In this document: piece after piece, positions 53,433 to 61,797 of the stretch
Numbering within the stretch: position 1 is the first letter of the stretch
Layout: each line of letters opens with the position of its first letter
Assembly: GCA_016718845.1 (NCBI GenBank)
Contig: JADKCK010000045.1
Coordinates: 1 to 64,000 of the forward strand
Direction of reading: 5' to 3'
Source of the DNA: Sphingobacteriales bacterium
GTDB lineage: Bacteria; Bacteroidota; Bacteroidia; Chitinophagales; UBA2359
DNA: 64,000 bases
Made by a program: the position numbers and the translations under genes
The notes under the pieces: generated by a model
What the model saw: the letters and a program-made list of their open reading frames with translations, nothing else
Databases searched by the model: none
What the model was told of the DNA's origin: nothing

Positions 53433-54886
53433 TCATTTCCAAAAGTCTTTCATTTTTACTTTGTTGGTTGTTAATTTAGTTACAAAAAAGAATTGGTAAA
53501 GCTCCCAAAACCATACCCGTCTGCCAATTCTTGTGTACCAACGCATAGCACTTCTTAGTCTTGCTTCTTTATGAAAAAATAACCTCATTAATGCGCTTGG
53601 TCTTGTTTGCATTATAATTTCAATGAGTTTTACGTACAAAATCACAACCCAAGGTTTTAAAAATTGGGTTTTTATAACTTGATGTTTATAATCCCATTTT
53701 CTTTGGTCTGTTAAAATAATTTCTTTGTCTTTGACATCTTCAAAATAGGGTGTCCATTTGTGAGGAGTAACATAAAGTAGTTGAACTTGGTCAGGGTCGT
53801 AAGACAATAACTGCTTTAAGCTGTTATAAAAGTCTTTTGTTCTTTCTTCTCCAAAACCCACAACATAGGTTGCCATTGAAAGAATATTGTGTTTTCTTAA
53901 AAGTTGAATTGCTTCTTTGTCTTTTGAAACTGTTCCTGCTTTTTTAATTTTTTCAAGCACAACTTCGTCATAATTTTCTATTCCTAATAAAAATCTTTCA
54001 AATCCTGCCTTTTTGTATAAATGCAAAAAGTCTGCATCTCTCACAATATTGTCGGCTCTTATAGAACCTACCAAAATCAATTTCAAATTTTTTTCTATAA
54101 GTGCTTCTAAAATTCTCTCCACGCTTTGGGATTTGATGACGGGTTTTCGTCTGCAAAATTAAATACAATTATTCCATATTTTTTATGCAGCATTTCAATT
54201 TCATCAGCAAGAGATTGGGCACTTCTATGTCTCCATTTTTTCCAAAATAAACTTTGGCCACAGTAGGTACAAGGATAAGGGCAACCCCTTGAAAATTGAA
54301 TTACTACAGCTTTTCTTTTACCCCAATAGGTATAATTATAACCTTTCATTAGCTCCCAACCAATACGAAAATCGTCAAGATTTTTTATATTTGCTGCTGG
54401 CAAGGTTTTCAATGGAAGTCCATTTACTCTTAAAGCTAATCCTTTAATAATTTCAAGATTTGTTTGGTTTTCAATTGCTGTAATTAAGTTCAATGCTATT
54501 TCTTCACCTTCACCACAAACAATGAAATCAATTTGAGGATTGTCGTCTAAGATTTCTTTCCAGTGATATGTTGGGAAAACACCTCCAATAATAATCTTGA
54601 TTTTATTATTATTTTGCCTAACAATTTTTGTTATTTCATTAATTATTGGTTGAGCTGATGTTGAGCCTGAGTGTCCCAACATAATAACATCTGGACTGTT
54701 GGCAATTATTTTTTCTGCAACAACTTCGGTTTTATAGTTGTAATAATCTGCGTCTAAAAGTTCTACTTCGTGTCCAGCATCAATTAAAGGACCACCAATT
54801 GATAAAAGACCCAAAGGTGGCAAATGCTCATTTGGCATTCTACTGCCAATTGATAAATGTGGTGGATTTATAATTAATATTTTTAT
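53433..54886 (-). pseudogene. BchE-like B12-binding radical SAM protein, frameshifted
   Basis: About 484 residues when joined. The N-terminal B12-binding domain has PPLGLLSIGGPLIDAGHEVELLDAD and GHSGSTSAQP; the radical SAM cluster motif is FSRGCPYPCTYCG. The C-terminal part (TPHKWTPYFEDVKDKEI, KWDYKHQVIKTQFLKPWVV, RSAMRWYTRIGRRVWFWE) matches anaerobic Mg-protoporphyrin monomethyl ester cyclase (BchE) and relatives. The frame breaks near 54110 (KAWREF-stop versus VERILEAL). Upstream of the first ATG (54838) the frame reads IKILIINPPHLSIGSR from an ATA at 54886 where relatives have ATG, so the start codon itself may be mutated. No other bacteriochlorophyll gene is in view, so pigment synthesis is unlikely; an anaerobic porphyrin or lipid oxidation is possible. 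Confidence 0.78.
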
Positions 54887-54908
54887 TCAACAATACTTAT
54901 TCTGTTAG

Positions 54909-55391
54909 TTAGGCTTTATTTATCAGTTCAAGTTTTTTTATCAGTTTGCGACACCAAATTAATGGCAATAGACCTAATATTCCAAATGAACAGTCTATTA
55001 TTCGCCAATAATATGGAATGCCTCTTACCGCCCCTGCAAATAATGCTAATGGAATAACCATTAGACAGGCAATAATTCCAAATTCAATTACCCATATATT
55101 TTTCACTGGGTCTTTTAATGGTCCGATGAAGGAAACGGCAATTACAATATGAGCAAAGGCAAGCCAATCAGTCCCATAACTTAAAAATGGAAAATTGGTA
55201 TTTGTAGTTTTTACAGCAAAATATACATCAGCTAACCAAGTTCTTATAAATTCAGGAAATAAGTCAATGTTATTGTTTAAAATTTGAAGTTCGGTTTCAA
55301 TAGGGAAAGCAGTTATTCCACTTAACACTAGAGCAATAATAAAAAAAATTATAATTGCCCTTATTTTATTGATTATTTTTTTATCATTCAT
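54909..55391 (-). CDS. Conserved membrane protein of unknown function
   Basis: 160 residues with about four membrane helices: AIIIFFIIALVLSGITAFP, LAFAHIVIAVSFIGPLK, VIEFGIIACLMVIPLALFAG, IDCSFGILGLLPLIWC. Conserved-looking motifs GITAFPIETEL, LSYGTDWLAFAHI, GPLKDPVKNIWVIEFG and RGIPYYWRIIDCSFG suggest a defined family that I know only as hypothetical. Lies 22 bases upstream of the BchE-like gene in the same cassette, so possibly its membrane partner. Confidence 0.78.
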   Translation of the reverse strand: MNDKKIINKIRAIIIFFIIALVLSGITAFPIETELQILNNNIDLFPEFIRTWLADVYFAVKTTNTNFPFLSYGTDWLAFAHIVIAVSFIGPLKDPVKNIWVIEFGIIACLMVIPLALFAGAVRGIPYYWRIIDCSFGILGLLPLIWCRKLIKKLELINKA

Positions 55392-55466
55392 TTGAAAGGT
55401 TTTTTTTAGTTTATGTGATATTTTTTTGTAATTTGAGGGTTGTTTGTAGGATGTTTTTTAGCATTG

Positions 55467-55588
55467 CAGGTAACGTTTTGCAGGCTTTGCGAAGAAGTGG
55501 ATTTCGAAGTACAAAACTGTCTGCCAGCACTGAACTTGATACGAAGCTCGAAACTCCGCTTATTGCAAATATGCTGTTATAGCCAGTG
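55467..55588 (-). repeat. attC-like palindrome RI
   Basis: CAGGTAACGTTTTGCAGGCTTTGCG at left (55467-55492), ATTGCAAATATGCTGTTATAGCC at right. Inner AACTGTCTGCCAGCACTGAAC is shared with R5 of array 1, linking the two arrays. Confidence 0.72.
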
Positions 55589-55602
55589 CTCCTTTTCGGT
55601 CG

Positions 55603-55887
55603 TCATTGTGTTTGTCGTCTTTTAAGCGTTATAAAAAGTCCGTGAGCAAAGCCAATTATTATGTGTCCAATGATAAATAATATTCCAAGTCCAAGTTGCC
55701 CAAGTCCATATTCATCGTGTCCTGTCAGTAGCTTTGAATAGTTGATTACAAAAATCATATAAACAACAAAAGTAATTGTATGGGCGGTAAATATTTTCCA
55801 AAACGATTTACTTTTTGCTGTCATTAGATATGTTGCTAATAACAGAAACGGTGAAATCAAAAGTAGTATGAGAAAGATGTTTGCCAT
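55603..55887 (-). CDS. Small membrane protein of unknown function
   Basis: 94 residues with three membrane helices (IFLILLLISPFLLLATYLM, FTAHTITFVVYMIFVINY, GQLGLGILFIIGHIIIGFAHGLFI) and a basic C-terminal tail LKRRQTQ. No known family. Separated by a 146-base AT-rich gap (55888-56033, nothing recognised) from the next gene upstream; no palindrome between them, so the two share a cassette. Confidence 0.72.
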   Translation of the reverse strand: MANIFLILLLISPFLLLATYLMTAKSKSFWKIFTAHTITFVVYMIFVINYSKLLTGHDEYGLGQLGLGILFIIGHIIIGFAHGLFITLKRRQTQ

Positions 55888-56033
55888 TTTATTTAATTGT
55901 CAAAGAAAATATACCGCCTAAAAAAAAGCAAGTATTTAGTTATCAAGTAGATAGTCCACTTTTTGCTCAAAAAAACGATAGCTATTTAACACAGACGGCT
56001 GTATAGATTGGTACGTTATTTAATCGTGATTAC

Positions 56034-56554
56034 TTACCGCATTTTTTGTATTATTTTCCATTCATTCGTTAAGCTGTCAAAAACAAATCTTATGTCAGGT
56101 TGGTATCCATTTGTTCCTCCACAACCAACAGTAATTTCTGCTTTCTTAAAACGTATTCCTTTATAAAAATGCAATTTTCGCTTTCCTTTAAATCCTAAAT
56201 ACCCAAAATTTATGTCAACCGTGTCTTTAGAAATCACGTTATGAACCACTCTTAAAACGTTGATTGTCTTTTTCTCTTTTATTGATAAGTCAATTAACTC
56301 GTCAGTCGTTAGGAATTTATACCTGTCCAACACGTTTAAGTTTTTAATTCGGCTTCCATATTCGTTCATTTCTACGTATTGCCAACCACTTTGTAAAAGT
56401 AAGTCAAAGCTATTATTAAAGCTTTGACATATAAGTTGTCTAAGGTTTCTGGTTCAATCTTAAATGCGATTTTCTCGTTTTCGGCAAGTTTGTTTTCTTG
56501 TCCGAAAGTCAAAAATCCGATTAGGGTCAATATGATTGTAAGTGTCGTTTTCAA
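56034..56554 (-). pseudogene. Secreted small protein of unknown function, frameshifted
   Basis: Joined length about 173 residues. The likely start is a TTG at 56554 giving MKTTLTIILTLIGFLTFG, a signal peptide; more upstream frame is palindrome RJ. One base missing at 56405-56407 (AAAGC) turns IIAFDLLLQSGWQYVEMNEYGSRIKN into an early stop. The remainder has LDRYKFLTTDELIDLSIKEKKTINVLRVVHN and VGCGGTNGYQPDIRFVFDSLTNEWKII. No family recognised. Its last bases (ATACAAAAAATGCGGTAAG) recur at 57869-57890 near leader 2. Confidence 0.65.
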
Positions 56555-56559
56555 AATGG

Positions 56560-56696
56560 TGTATAACGGTTTGCACCTTGGCGAAGTGGCGGAAATCGAA
56601 GGATAAATGTTCAAAATTTGCACAATGTTCAATAGAATTCCGAATGTTCAATTTAGCACTGAAACCGCCATTTTGCCAAACTGCTGTTATCGGCTG
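56560..56696 (-). repeat. attC-like palindrome RJ
   Basis: TATAACGGTTTGCACCTTGGCG at left (56561-56584), CCGCCATTTTGCCAAACTGCTGTTATCGGC at right. GGCGAAGTGGCGG pairs with CCGCCATTTTGCC. Three inner copies of AATGTTCAA. About 137 bp. Confidence 0.75.
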
Positions 56697-56711
56697 TTCT
56701 TCTTTCTGTCA

Positions 56712-57800
56712 TTAGGGGTTAAATTTTTCAAATGTGTTTCCATTGAACTTAAATGTTCCTTTGTCATTTGTTCCAAGCCACAAATTTCCTTGTTTGTCCT
56801 TATACATTGAAACTAAATTAACGTTATTTATGCTGTCTTTTATTGGATAATTTGTAATTTCTTTCCCATCATATTTATAAACTCCTCTTTCCCAAGTTGT
56901 CAACCAAATATTTCCGCTGTTGTCTTCTACTATGTGCGAATAGTAAATGTATTCATCTCCGTCAAATATCTTCTCGTTTCCTATTCCTGCTGTTTTTTGG
57001 TATTGCAGTCTGTCACTTTTTGCCGTCTTTTCAAAATCAAAAATATACCTATGCCAAGTATTACAAAACCAAAAACTACCTTGTTTATCTTCAAAAATTG
57101 AACGAATACCAAAACTTCCACCTTCTGGAACAATTGTCAAATCGTGCTCGTACATCCATTTTACAGATTTTCCGTCAAAACGACAAACACCCAAAACGGA
57201 AGTGCCAAACCACATTGCACCTTTACGGTCTTTATAAATGCAATAGACTTCGTATGGACTAAAAATTGTATTTTTCGTTCTTTTTGTCATTTCTTCGTGC
57301 ATATAGTGTTTTGGAAATTCTAATTGAAAAAGATTTGTTCCGTCATAGCGATATGGTCCGTTTTCATTACTTTTCCCCAATATATTAAACCACAAATCAT
57401 TTGGTTCCAACTTCCATTCTTTACTTTTTATGGGTTGCAAAGTTGTGAATTTCTTTCCGTCAAATTTATTGATACCTTCAAGAGTTGAAAAATAAATATT
57501 TCCAAATTCATCTTCTTGAATTTGCCTAATCCTATTGTTGCAAAGTCCGTCTTTTGTAGTAAAATTGATAATTGTTTTTCCGTCAAAATGATATACACCT
57601 TCACCATCACTTCCAAACCAATAGTTGCTTTTTCTATCTTGAAACACATACCATAAACGGTCGCCAAGTTTAGTTACAGTATCACCCATTGTAACCTGCT
57701 CTTCCAAAAAATCAGAATTTGTTTTACTTCCTGTTGTCTGTCCATTGCAAGAAGTCAGTATGGTAAGAATGCAAAAAAATGCAAGTGTTGTTAATTTCAT
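56712..57800 (-). CDS. Reg_prop-type beta-propeller lipoprotein
   Basis: 362 residues from the ATG at 57800. Signal MKLTTLAFFCILTILTSC (lipid cysteine 18), mature NGQTTGSKT. Propeller repeats such as SNYWFGSDGEGVYHFDGKTIINFTTKDGL, GNIYFSTLEGINKFDGKKFTTL, GAMWFGTSVLGVCRFDGKS, GNIWLTTWERGVYKYDGKEI and GNLWLGTNDKGTFKFNGNTFEKF. Third member in array 2 of the same family, but more diverged than the pair at 41-43 kb. First cassette after leader 2. Ligand unknown. Confidence 0.86.
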   Translation of the reverse strand: MKLTTLAFFCILTILTSCNGQTTGSKTNSDFLEEQVTMGDTVTKLGDRLWYVFQDRKSNYWFGSDGEGVYHFDGKTIINFTTKDGLCNNRIRQIQEDEFGNIYFSTLEGINKFDGKKFTTLQPIKSKEWKLEPNDLWFNILGKSNENGPYRYDGTNLFQLEFPKHYMHEEMTKRTKNTIFSPYEVYCIYKDRKGAMWFGTSVLGVCRFDGKSVKWMYEHDLTIVPEGGSFGIRSIFEDKQGSFWFCNTWHRYIFDFEKTAKSDRLQYQKTAGIGNEKIFDGDEYIYYSHIVEDNSGNIWLTTWERGVYKYDGKEITNYPIKDSINNVNLVSMYKDKQGNLWLGTNDKGTFKFNGNTFEKFNP

Positions 57801-57847
57801 TGTCTGTCTGTTTATTGTGGATTGGGGTCTTTCATAGAATAGCACAC

Positions 57848-58213
57848 AACTCGCTAATAAACCAAAAGCTTACCGCATTTTTTGTATTGTTTTACGTAAC
57901 TGCTTTATCGCCTTGCTTATTGTTGTAGGTGCTGATTTTGTTTTTGCCTACCCAACTATTCCAAATTGCGTTTACGGCGCAGCCAATGGTCAGTCACATT
58001 AACAACTGCCGCCTTTCAGTCTTGCAAAGGTAAAATAAAGAAATGGAAATAGGAAACGATTTTAAAAAAAAGAAAAAATAATTTCGGGGCTTTCCTATCG
58101 GTAACATTCCTTTGTATTAAACGGCAAAGTAACAAATTTGCACTTTATTTTTATTGCGGTACTAATGCAAACAGTTTGCAACCAAAAGCCAGTAACTGCT
58201 CTCCTCCCAAACA
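57848..58213 (-). promoter_or_regulatory. Array 2 leader with attI-like junction and promoter box
   Basis: 57848-57859 is the TATTAGCGAGTT junction (minus strand); 57899-58091 is homologous to the array 1 leader; the -7 box TACCTTTG is the complement of 58025-58032. Only about 40 bases separate junction and homology block, against about 235 in array 1. From 58092 to 58213 there is plain sequence before the PhoD stop. Confidence 0.6.
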
Positions 58214-60430
58214 TCATCTAACCTCTTGAATACCTATTTGTTGGGCATTTTGTTGCCATATAGCAAAGTCGGTATTATTTACTTGCCCGTCTAAATTAAT
58301 ATCGGCAGCCGAATAAACAAATGTGCTGCCCATTTGTTGCGTTTTCCATGCGTTGTAATCTTGGTAATTGATAATGCCATCGTGGTTTATATCGCCTGCC
58401 CATTGTTGCCACACATTGTTAGTTTGTGTTTGCTGATTAGTACCCGATGTAGCAGCCTCCGAAGCACTAAAATCATAAACGGTATTGTTGGGCAGATAAA
58501 TAGTTGCTTGACTAAGGGTGGCTAAATGATGTCGGGTTTTTATGGCAACCTTAAAACCATTAACATAAGGCGTTTGATTGGGTATCCAAACGGTATTGCT
58601 GCCTGCCCTAAGCGATGTAATAGTGCCATCGCTTAACAACAAACAAGCCGTGCGGTATAGCACTTGGTTGGTATTGATGCTATCGCGCAGTTCTACCAAT
58701 ATCCAATCTACAGTATTTGCTGGGAAATAGGACGAATTAGGTAATGCCTCGTTGCCATTGTAATTCCAAGGGGCAGTATTAAAAGGTTGCGTAAGTGGTA
58801 GCAAATTGTGCTGCAACAAATTGGTGTTCATCTGCCCATTAACTGCATTATAGGCGCCTTGTAGCTGTATTTTTAGTTTTAACTTTACTACATCGGGCGA
58901 TAAATTACTATCGGGCAACACAAAAGGGCTTGCAGAGCTTACCGACTCGGTAAAGCTTTGACCTAAAAACCGCTGCCCATCTTGGACATAAAAAGCTGCC
59001 TCAAAATATTGTGTAGCTGTTGGCTCGCTAACAGTATTTACGTAATAGTAATCGGCTTGTGTGCGCTCGGGGGTAACATCAAGCACTACATAACCGTTTT
59101 GTAGCAAATTGGTGTACTTAATGTGGCTATTGTTAGACAATACTACGTCTTCGCCAAACTCAAACGGGAAACCGTCGGAGGTTATGCTGCTTGTAATAAA
59201 CTCTACCGTTGCCGAGCCTTCGCCTGTAGCGGCATTGTAGTTACTATATGGCACATCGTTAGCCCATGCACTGTGAATATCGCCCGTTAAGATGCAAGTG
59301 TTAGTAATGTTGTTTTGCATAATATGGTCAAGTAGGCGTTGTCTATCGGCTGTGTAGCCGTCCCATTGGTCGTTATTGATGCGGGCACCTGCTATGCGCA
59401 AGGGGGCAAACATTACTTGCTGTCCAATAATTTTCCAATGTGCATTAGATTGACTTAGCCCATCTAACAACCAATCTCGCTGCTCGGTGCCTAATATAGT
59501 ACGGTCGTTATCATCGGCTCCAATAAAGGCAAAAGCTTGTTGATTTCGCCCAATAATGCGTGTATCGAGCATAAAAAGGTCTATCAATGTGCCATAACTT
59601 AGTTTGCGATAAATGCGTTGCGGATTAGTATCGGGTTCGGGTCGGCGCATAGGCATCCATTCAAAATAGGCTTGCATGGCTGCTGCTTTGCGGTCGTCCC
59701 AACTACCTTCAAATAGGCTATTATGTCCGCCGGCATTGTCGGTATAAGCATTATTAGCAAACTCATGGTCGTCCCAGACAACAATAAAGGGGTATCGTTG
59801 GTGGGCAAGGCGTAGGTCGGCATCTAATTTGTATTGCGAGTGCCTTGTTCGGTATTGACTAAGGCTAATGGTTTCGGCATCGGGGTCAAAAGTGCGTATA
59901 TTGCCGCCCGATTGTTCGTAGATATAGTCGCCTAATTGAATGACGGCATCAATATCGTTTCGTTGGGCAATTTTTCGATAGGGTGTAAAGTACCCATTAC
60001 TAAACTCGGCACACGAAGCCAATGCAAAGCGTACATTATTGGGCGATGCGGCGGGGTCGGGAGCCGTTTTGGTGCGCCCAACCATTGAGTATTTGCCCAA
60101 AGCGTAAAACCGATAAAAATAATAGGTATTAGCAGCTAAATTTTCGGGATCGGCTTTTACGGTATAGTCTTTGTTGCTGTTAGTTGTTACTATGCCATAG
60201 TTTGTAATGTTTTCGAAGGTGGTATCTGTGGCTATCTGCCATAAAACAGGTATGGTTGTTTGGTTATTATTGGGTGTCACACGTGTCCAAATGATAACAC
60301 GGTCGGGCAAAGGGTCGCCCGATGCTACCCCATGATAAAACGGTGCTAATGTTTGGTCGTATACCGATTGCCCAAACAAACACATTGTGCTATAAAGTAA
60401 GCTAACGAAAAAGGTTGTTAATTTTTTCAT
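58214..60430 (-). CDS. PhoD-type alkaline phosphatase/phosphodiesterase with dockerin-like C-terminal module
   Basis: 738 residues from the ATG at 60430, which opens MKKLTTFFVSLLYSTMCLFG; a TATCTTTG box (complement of 60446-60453) overlaps the earlier in-frame start and rules it out. The N-terminal PhoD_N domain has YHGVASGDPLPDRVIIWTRVTP; the metallophosphatase core shows IQLGDYIYE, VVWDDHEFANN, DTRIIGRNQQ and LTGDIHSAW (Ca/Fe ligands). The last 220 residues are a beta domain (LTQPFNTAPWNYNGNE ... VDWILVELRD ... IKTRHHLATLS) and two EF-hand-like loops (GDINHDGIINYQDY, ADINLDGQVNNTDF). This module is shared with 61798-63387. Exported; probably releases phosphate from phosphodiesters. Confidence 0.93.
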   Translation of the reverse strand: MKKLTTFFVSLLYSTMCLFGQSVYDQTLAPFYHGVASGDPLPDRVIIWTRVTPNNNQTTIPVLWQIATDTTFENITNYGIVTTNSNKDYTVKADPENLAANTYYFYRFYALGKYSMVGRTKTAPDPAASPNNVRFALASCAEFSNGYFTPYRKIAQRNDIDAVIQLGDYIYEQSGGNIRTFDPDAETISLSQYRTRHSQYKLDADLRLAHQRYPFIVVWDDHEFANNAYTDNAGGHNSLFEGSWDDRKAAAMQAYFEWMPMRRPEPDTNPQRIYRKLSYGTLIDLFMLDTRIIGRNQQAFAFIGADDNDRTILGTEQRDWLLDGLSQSNAHWKIIGQQVMFAPLRIAGARINNDQWDGYTADRQRLLDHIMQNNITNTCILTGDIHSAWANDVPYSNYNAATGEGSATVEFITSSITSDGFPFEFGEDVVLSNNSHIKYTNLLQNGYVVLDVTPERTQADYYYVNTVSEPTATQYFEAAFYVQDGQRFLGQSFTESVSSASPFVLPDSNLSPDVVKLKLKIQLQGAYNAVNGQMNTNLLQHNLLPLTQPFNTAPWNYNGNEALPNSSYFPANTVDWILVELRDSINTNQVLYRTACLLLSDGTITSLRAGSNTVWIPNQTPYVNGFKVAIKTRHHLATLSQATIYLPNNTVYDFSASEAATSGTNQQTQTNNVWQQWAGDINHDGIINYQDYNAWKTQQMGSTFVYSAADINLDGQVNNTDFAIWQQNAQQIGIQEVR

Positions 60431-61036
60431 GCTATTATTTTGATGCAAAGATAGTTATTTTTTAGTTGATGCTATAGTTAGGTGTTATTTATTAATCTGC
60501 CTAAATAATTTTGGATGACTAACTGGTTTAACCGTGCTTTGTGTTGATAGCGGCTAGTTTTTTGTGCAGATATAGGGTATTGTTGCTTAAATATAGCTAA
60601 ACTATTGCTTATTATCTGCCCAAAAACAAAATTTAATTTGCCATTTTAGCTGTTTTATTGTTCTGGGTTTAGCTTTTTGTAATGTTTGGTTTAAAGTGTA
60701 TTTAAGGCATGGCTGTTCCGTGCGGGGTTTTTGGGGGTGTGATTGGCACTCCCTGATTCGAAAGTGCCTAAGAGCGCCTAAAAAGTAATTTGCTAAACGT
60801 TTGTGTTAAAATAAACAATAAATTAGGCGTTTCGTATCTGCCAGAAACATTTTCATGCTACATAGCGTATAGTTTAACAAGCCTATTAGGGGTAATTTAT
60901 GTGGTATAGTTTAAGTTTATTGGGCTGTAAAGTAGGTGTTGCAAATAAAAAATGCAATTGTTAATAGGTGTTGTAGCTTTATTAACAACTTCGGCTTATT
61001 TTGTTGTAAGGTTTGGGATTTTATTAGTAGTAGGTT

Positions 61037-61525
61037 TGCTTTCACACCCTTTAGAAATACTTTTACACCATTTAGAAATACTTTCACACCATTTAGAAAT
61101 ACTTTCACACCCTTTAGAAATACTTTCACACACTTTAGAAATACTTTCACACCCTTTAAATACTTTCACACCCTTTAAATACTTTTACACCTTGAAATCT
61201 TTTACACCCTTTAAATACTTTTACACCCTTTAGAAATACTTTCATTAAAACTTTACACCCTTTAAATACTTTCACACCCTTTAAATACTTTTCACCCTTT
61301 AAATACTTTTACACCCTTTAAATACTTTCACCCTTTAAATACTTTTACACCCTTTAGAAATACTTTTACACCCTTTAGAAATACTTTCACCCTTTAAATA
61401 CTTTCACACCCTTTAAATACTTTCACACCCTTAAAATACTTTTACACCCTTCAAATACTTTTACAACTTTTACACCCTTACACCCTTTAAATACTTTCAC
61501 ACCCTTCTAAATACTTTTACACCAA
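61037..61525 (+). repeat. Minisatellite of about 18-bp units
   Basis: About 26 tandem copies of CACCCTTTAGAAATACTTT or the shorter CACCCTTTAAATACTTTTA, units of 16-20 bases with variable edges. Unit length drifts and frames are not kept, so it is non-coding. The first six copies retain GAAAT; later ones drop G. Confidence 0.9.
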
Positions 61526-61544
61526 TTACAATTTAACACTATTT

Positions 61545-61762
61545 AGCTTAACCCACCCCTGCCCCTCCCAGGAGGGGAATTTAGTTACAATTTACAACTT
61601 ACCCTTTATAGTTTATAACTTACCCTTTACAAGTTACAACTTACTATTAGCTTAACCCACCCCTGCCCCTCCCAGAAGGGGAATTTAGTTACAATTTACA
61701 ACTTACCCTTTACAATTTACAACTTACCCTTTACAATTTATAACTTACCCTTTACAGTTTAT
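61545..61762 (+). repeat. Duplicated block with CCCCTCCC(A)GGAGGGG palindrome
   Basis: Two ~100-base copies (about 61549-61650 and 61651-61760). Each begins TTAGCTTAACCCACCCCTG, has CCCCTCCCAGGAGGGG or its variant CCCCTCCCAGAAGGGG, then several copies of TTACAATTTACAACTTACCC. The GC box resembles the short dispersed palindromes common in Bacteroidetes intergenic DNA. Confidence 0.8.
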
Positions 61763-61797
61763 AATCATCTACTTATCTAATTTCAATTCAAAATACA

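Larger units (their letters stand above)
40836..57859 (-). mobile_element. Array 2: integron-like cassette array, about ten cassettes, no integrase
   Basis: All 15 genes are on the minus strand. Palindromes RA-RJ separate about ten units, several holding two or three genes. Complementary cassette ends include GTTATCGGCTGTTC / GAATAGCACACAAC (56686 and 57837), GTGTGTGCTGCCC / GGGGTTGCACATT (48902 and 50158) and GTTAGCACCAG / TTGGTGTTAAAC (52316 and 53288, one-base slip). Shared inner text of many sites: TTTTTAGCACAAA, TTGATACGAAGAACAAAG, TTTAAGCAC, AAACCGCCA. Some sites are short or half-deleted (RB, RC, RD) and one boundary (near 47270) keeps only a core, suggesting an older, partly eroded array. 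No recombinase gene lies within or beside it. Confidence 0.6.
60431..61797. other. Gene-free region with dispersed repeat and minisatellite
   Basis: 1367 bases. 60733-60762 carries the inverted copy of the 20533 dispersed motif. 60964-61030 is plain AT-rich sequence. The minisatellite and G/C-box repeats are listed separately. Open frames on both strands here follow the repeat and have no independent support. No promoter for the Omp28-like gene was clearly seen. Confidence 0.6.

Noticed and set aside
53433..54886. Part of a photosynthesis gene cluster
   Set aside because: No other bch, crt or puf gene in 64 kb and the gene sits in an accessory cassette.
5845..57859. Arrays explained by an IS element or transposon
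   Set aside because: No transposase, no terminal inverted repeats around single genes with target duplications, and the repeats recur at every gene boundary.
13719..57896. Opposite-orientation match of AAAACAATACAAAA text in leader 1 and near leader 2
   Set aside because: Short and AT-rich; could be chance, so not used as evidence for the leader homology.
60917..61233. Open frames on both strands rich in KVFLKGV or TPFRNTF repeats
   Set aside because: They simply translate the minisatellite; unit length varies and frames are not kept.
61037..61525. CRISPR array
   Set aside because: Units are contiguous with no unique spacers, and no cas genes are present.
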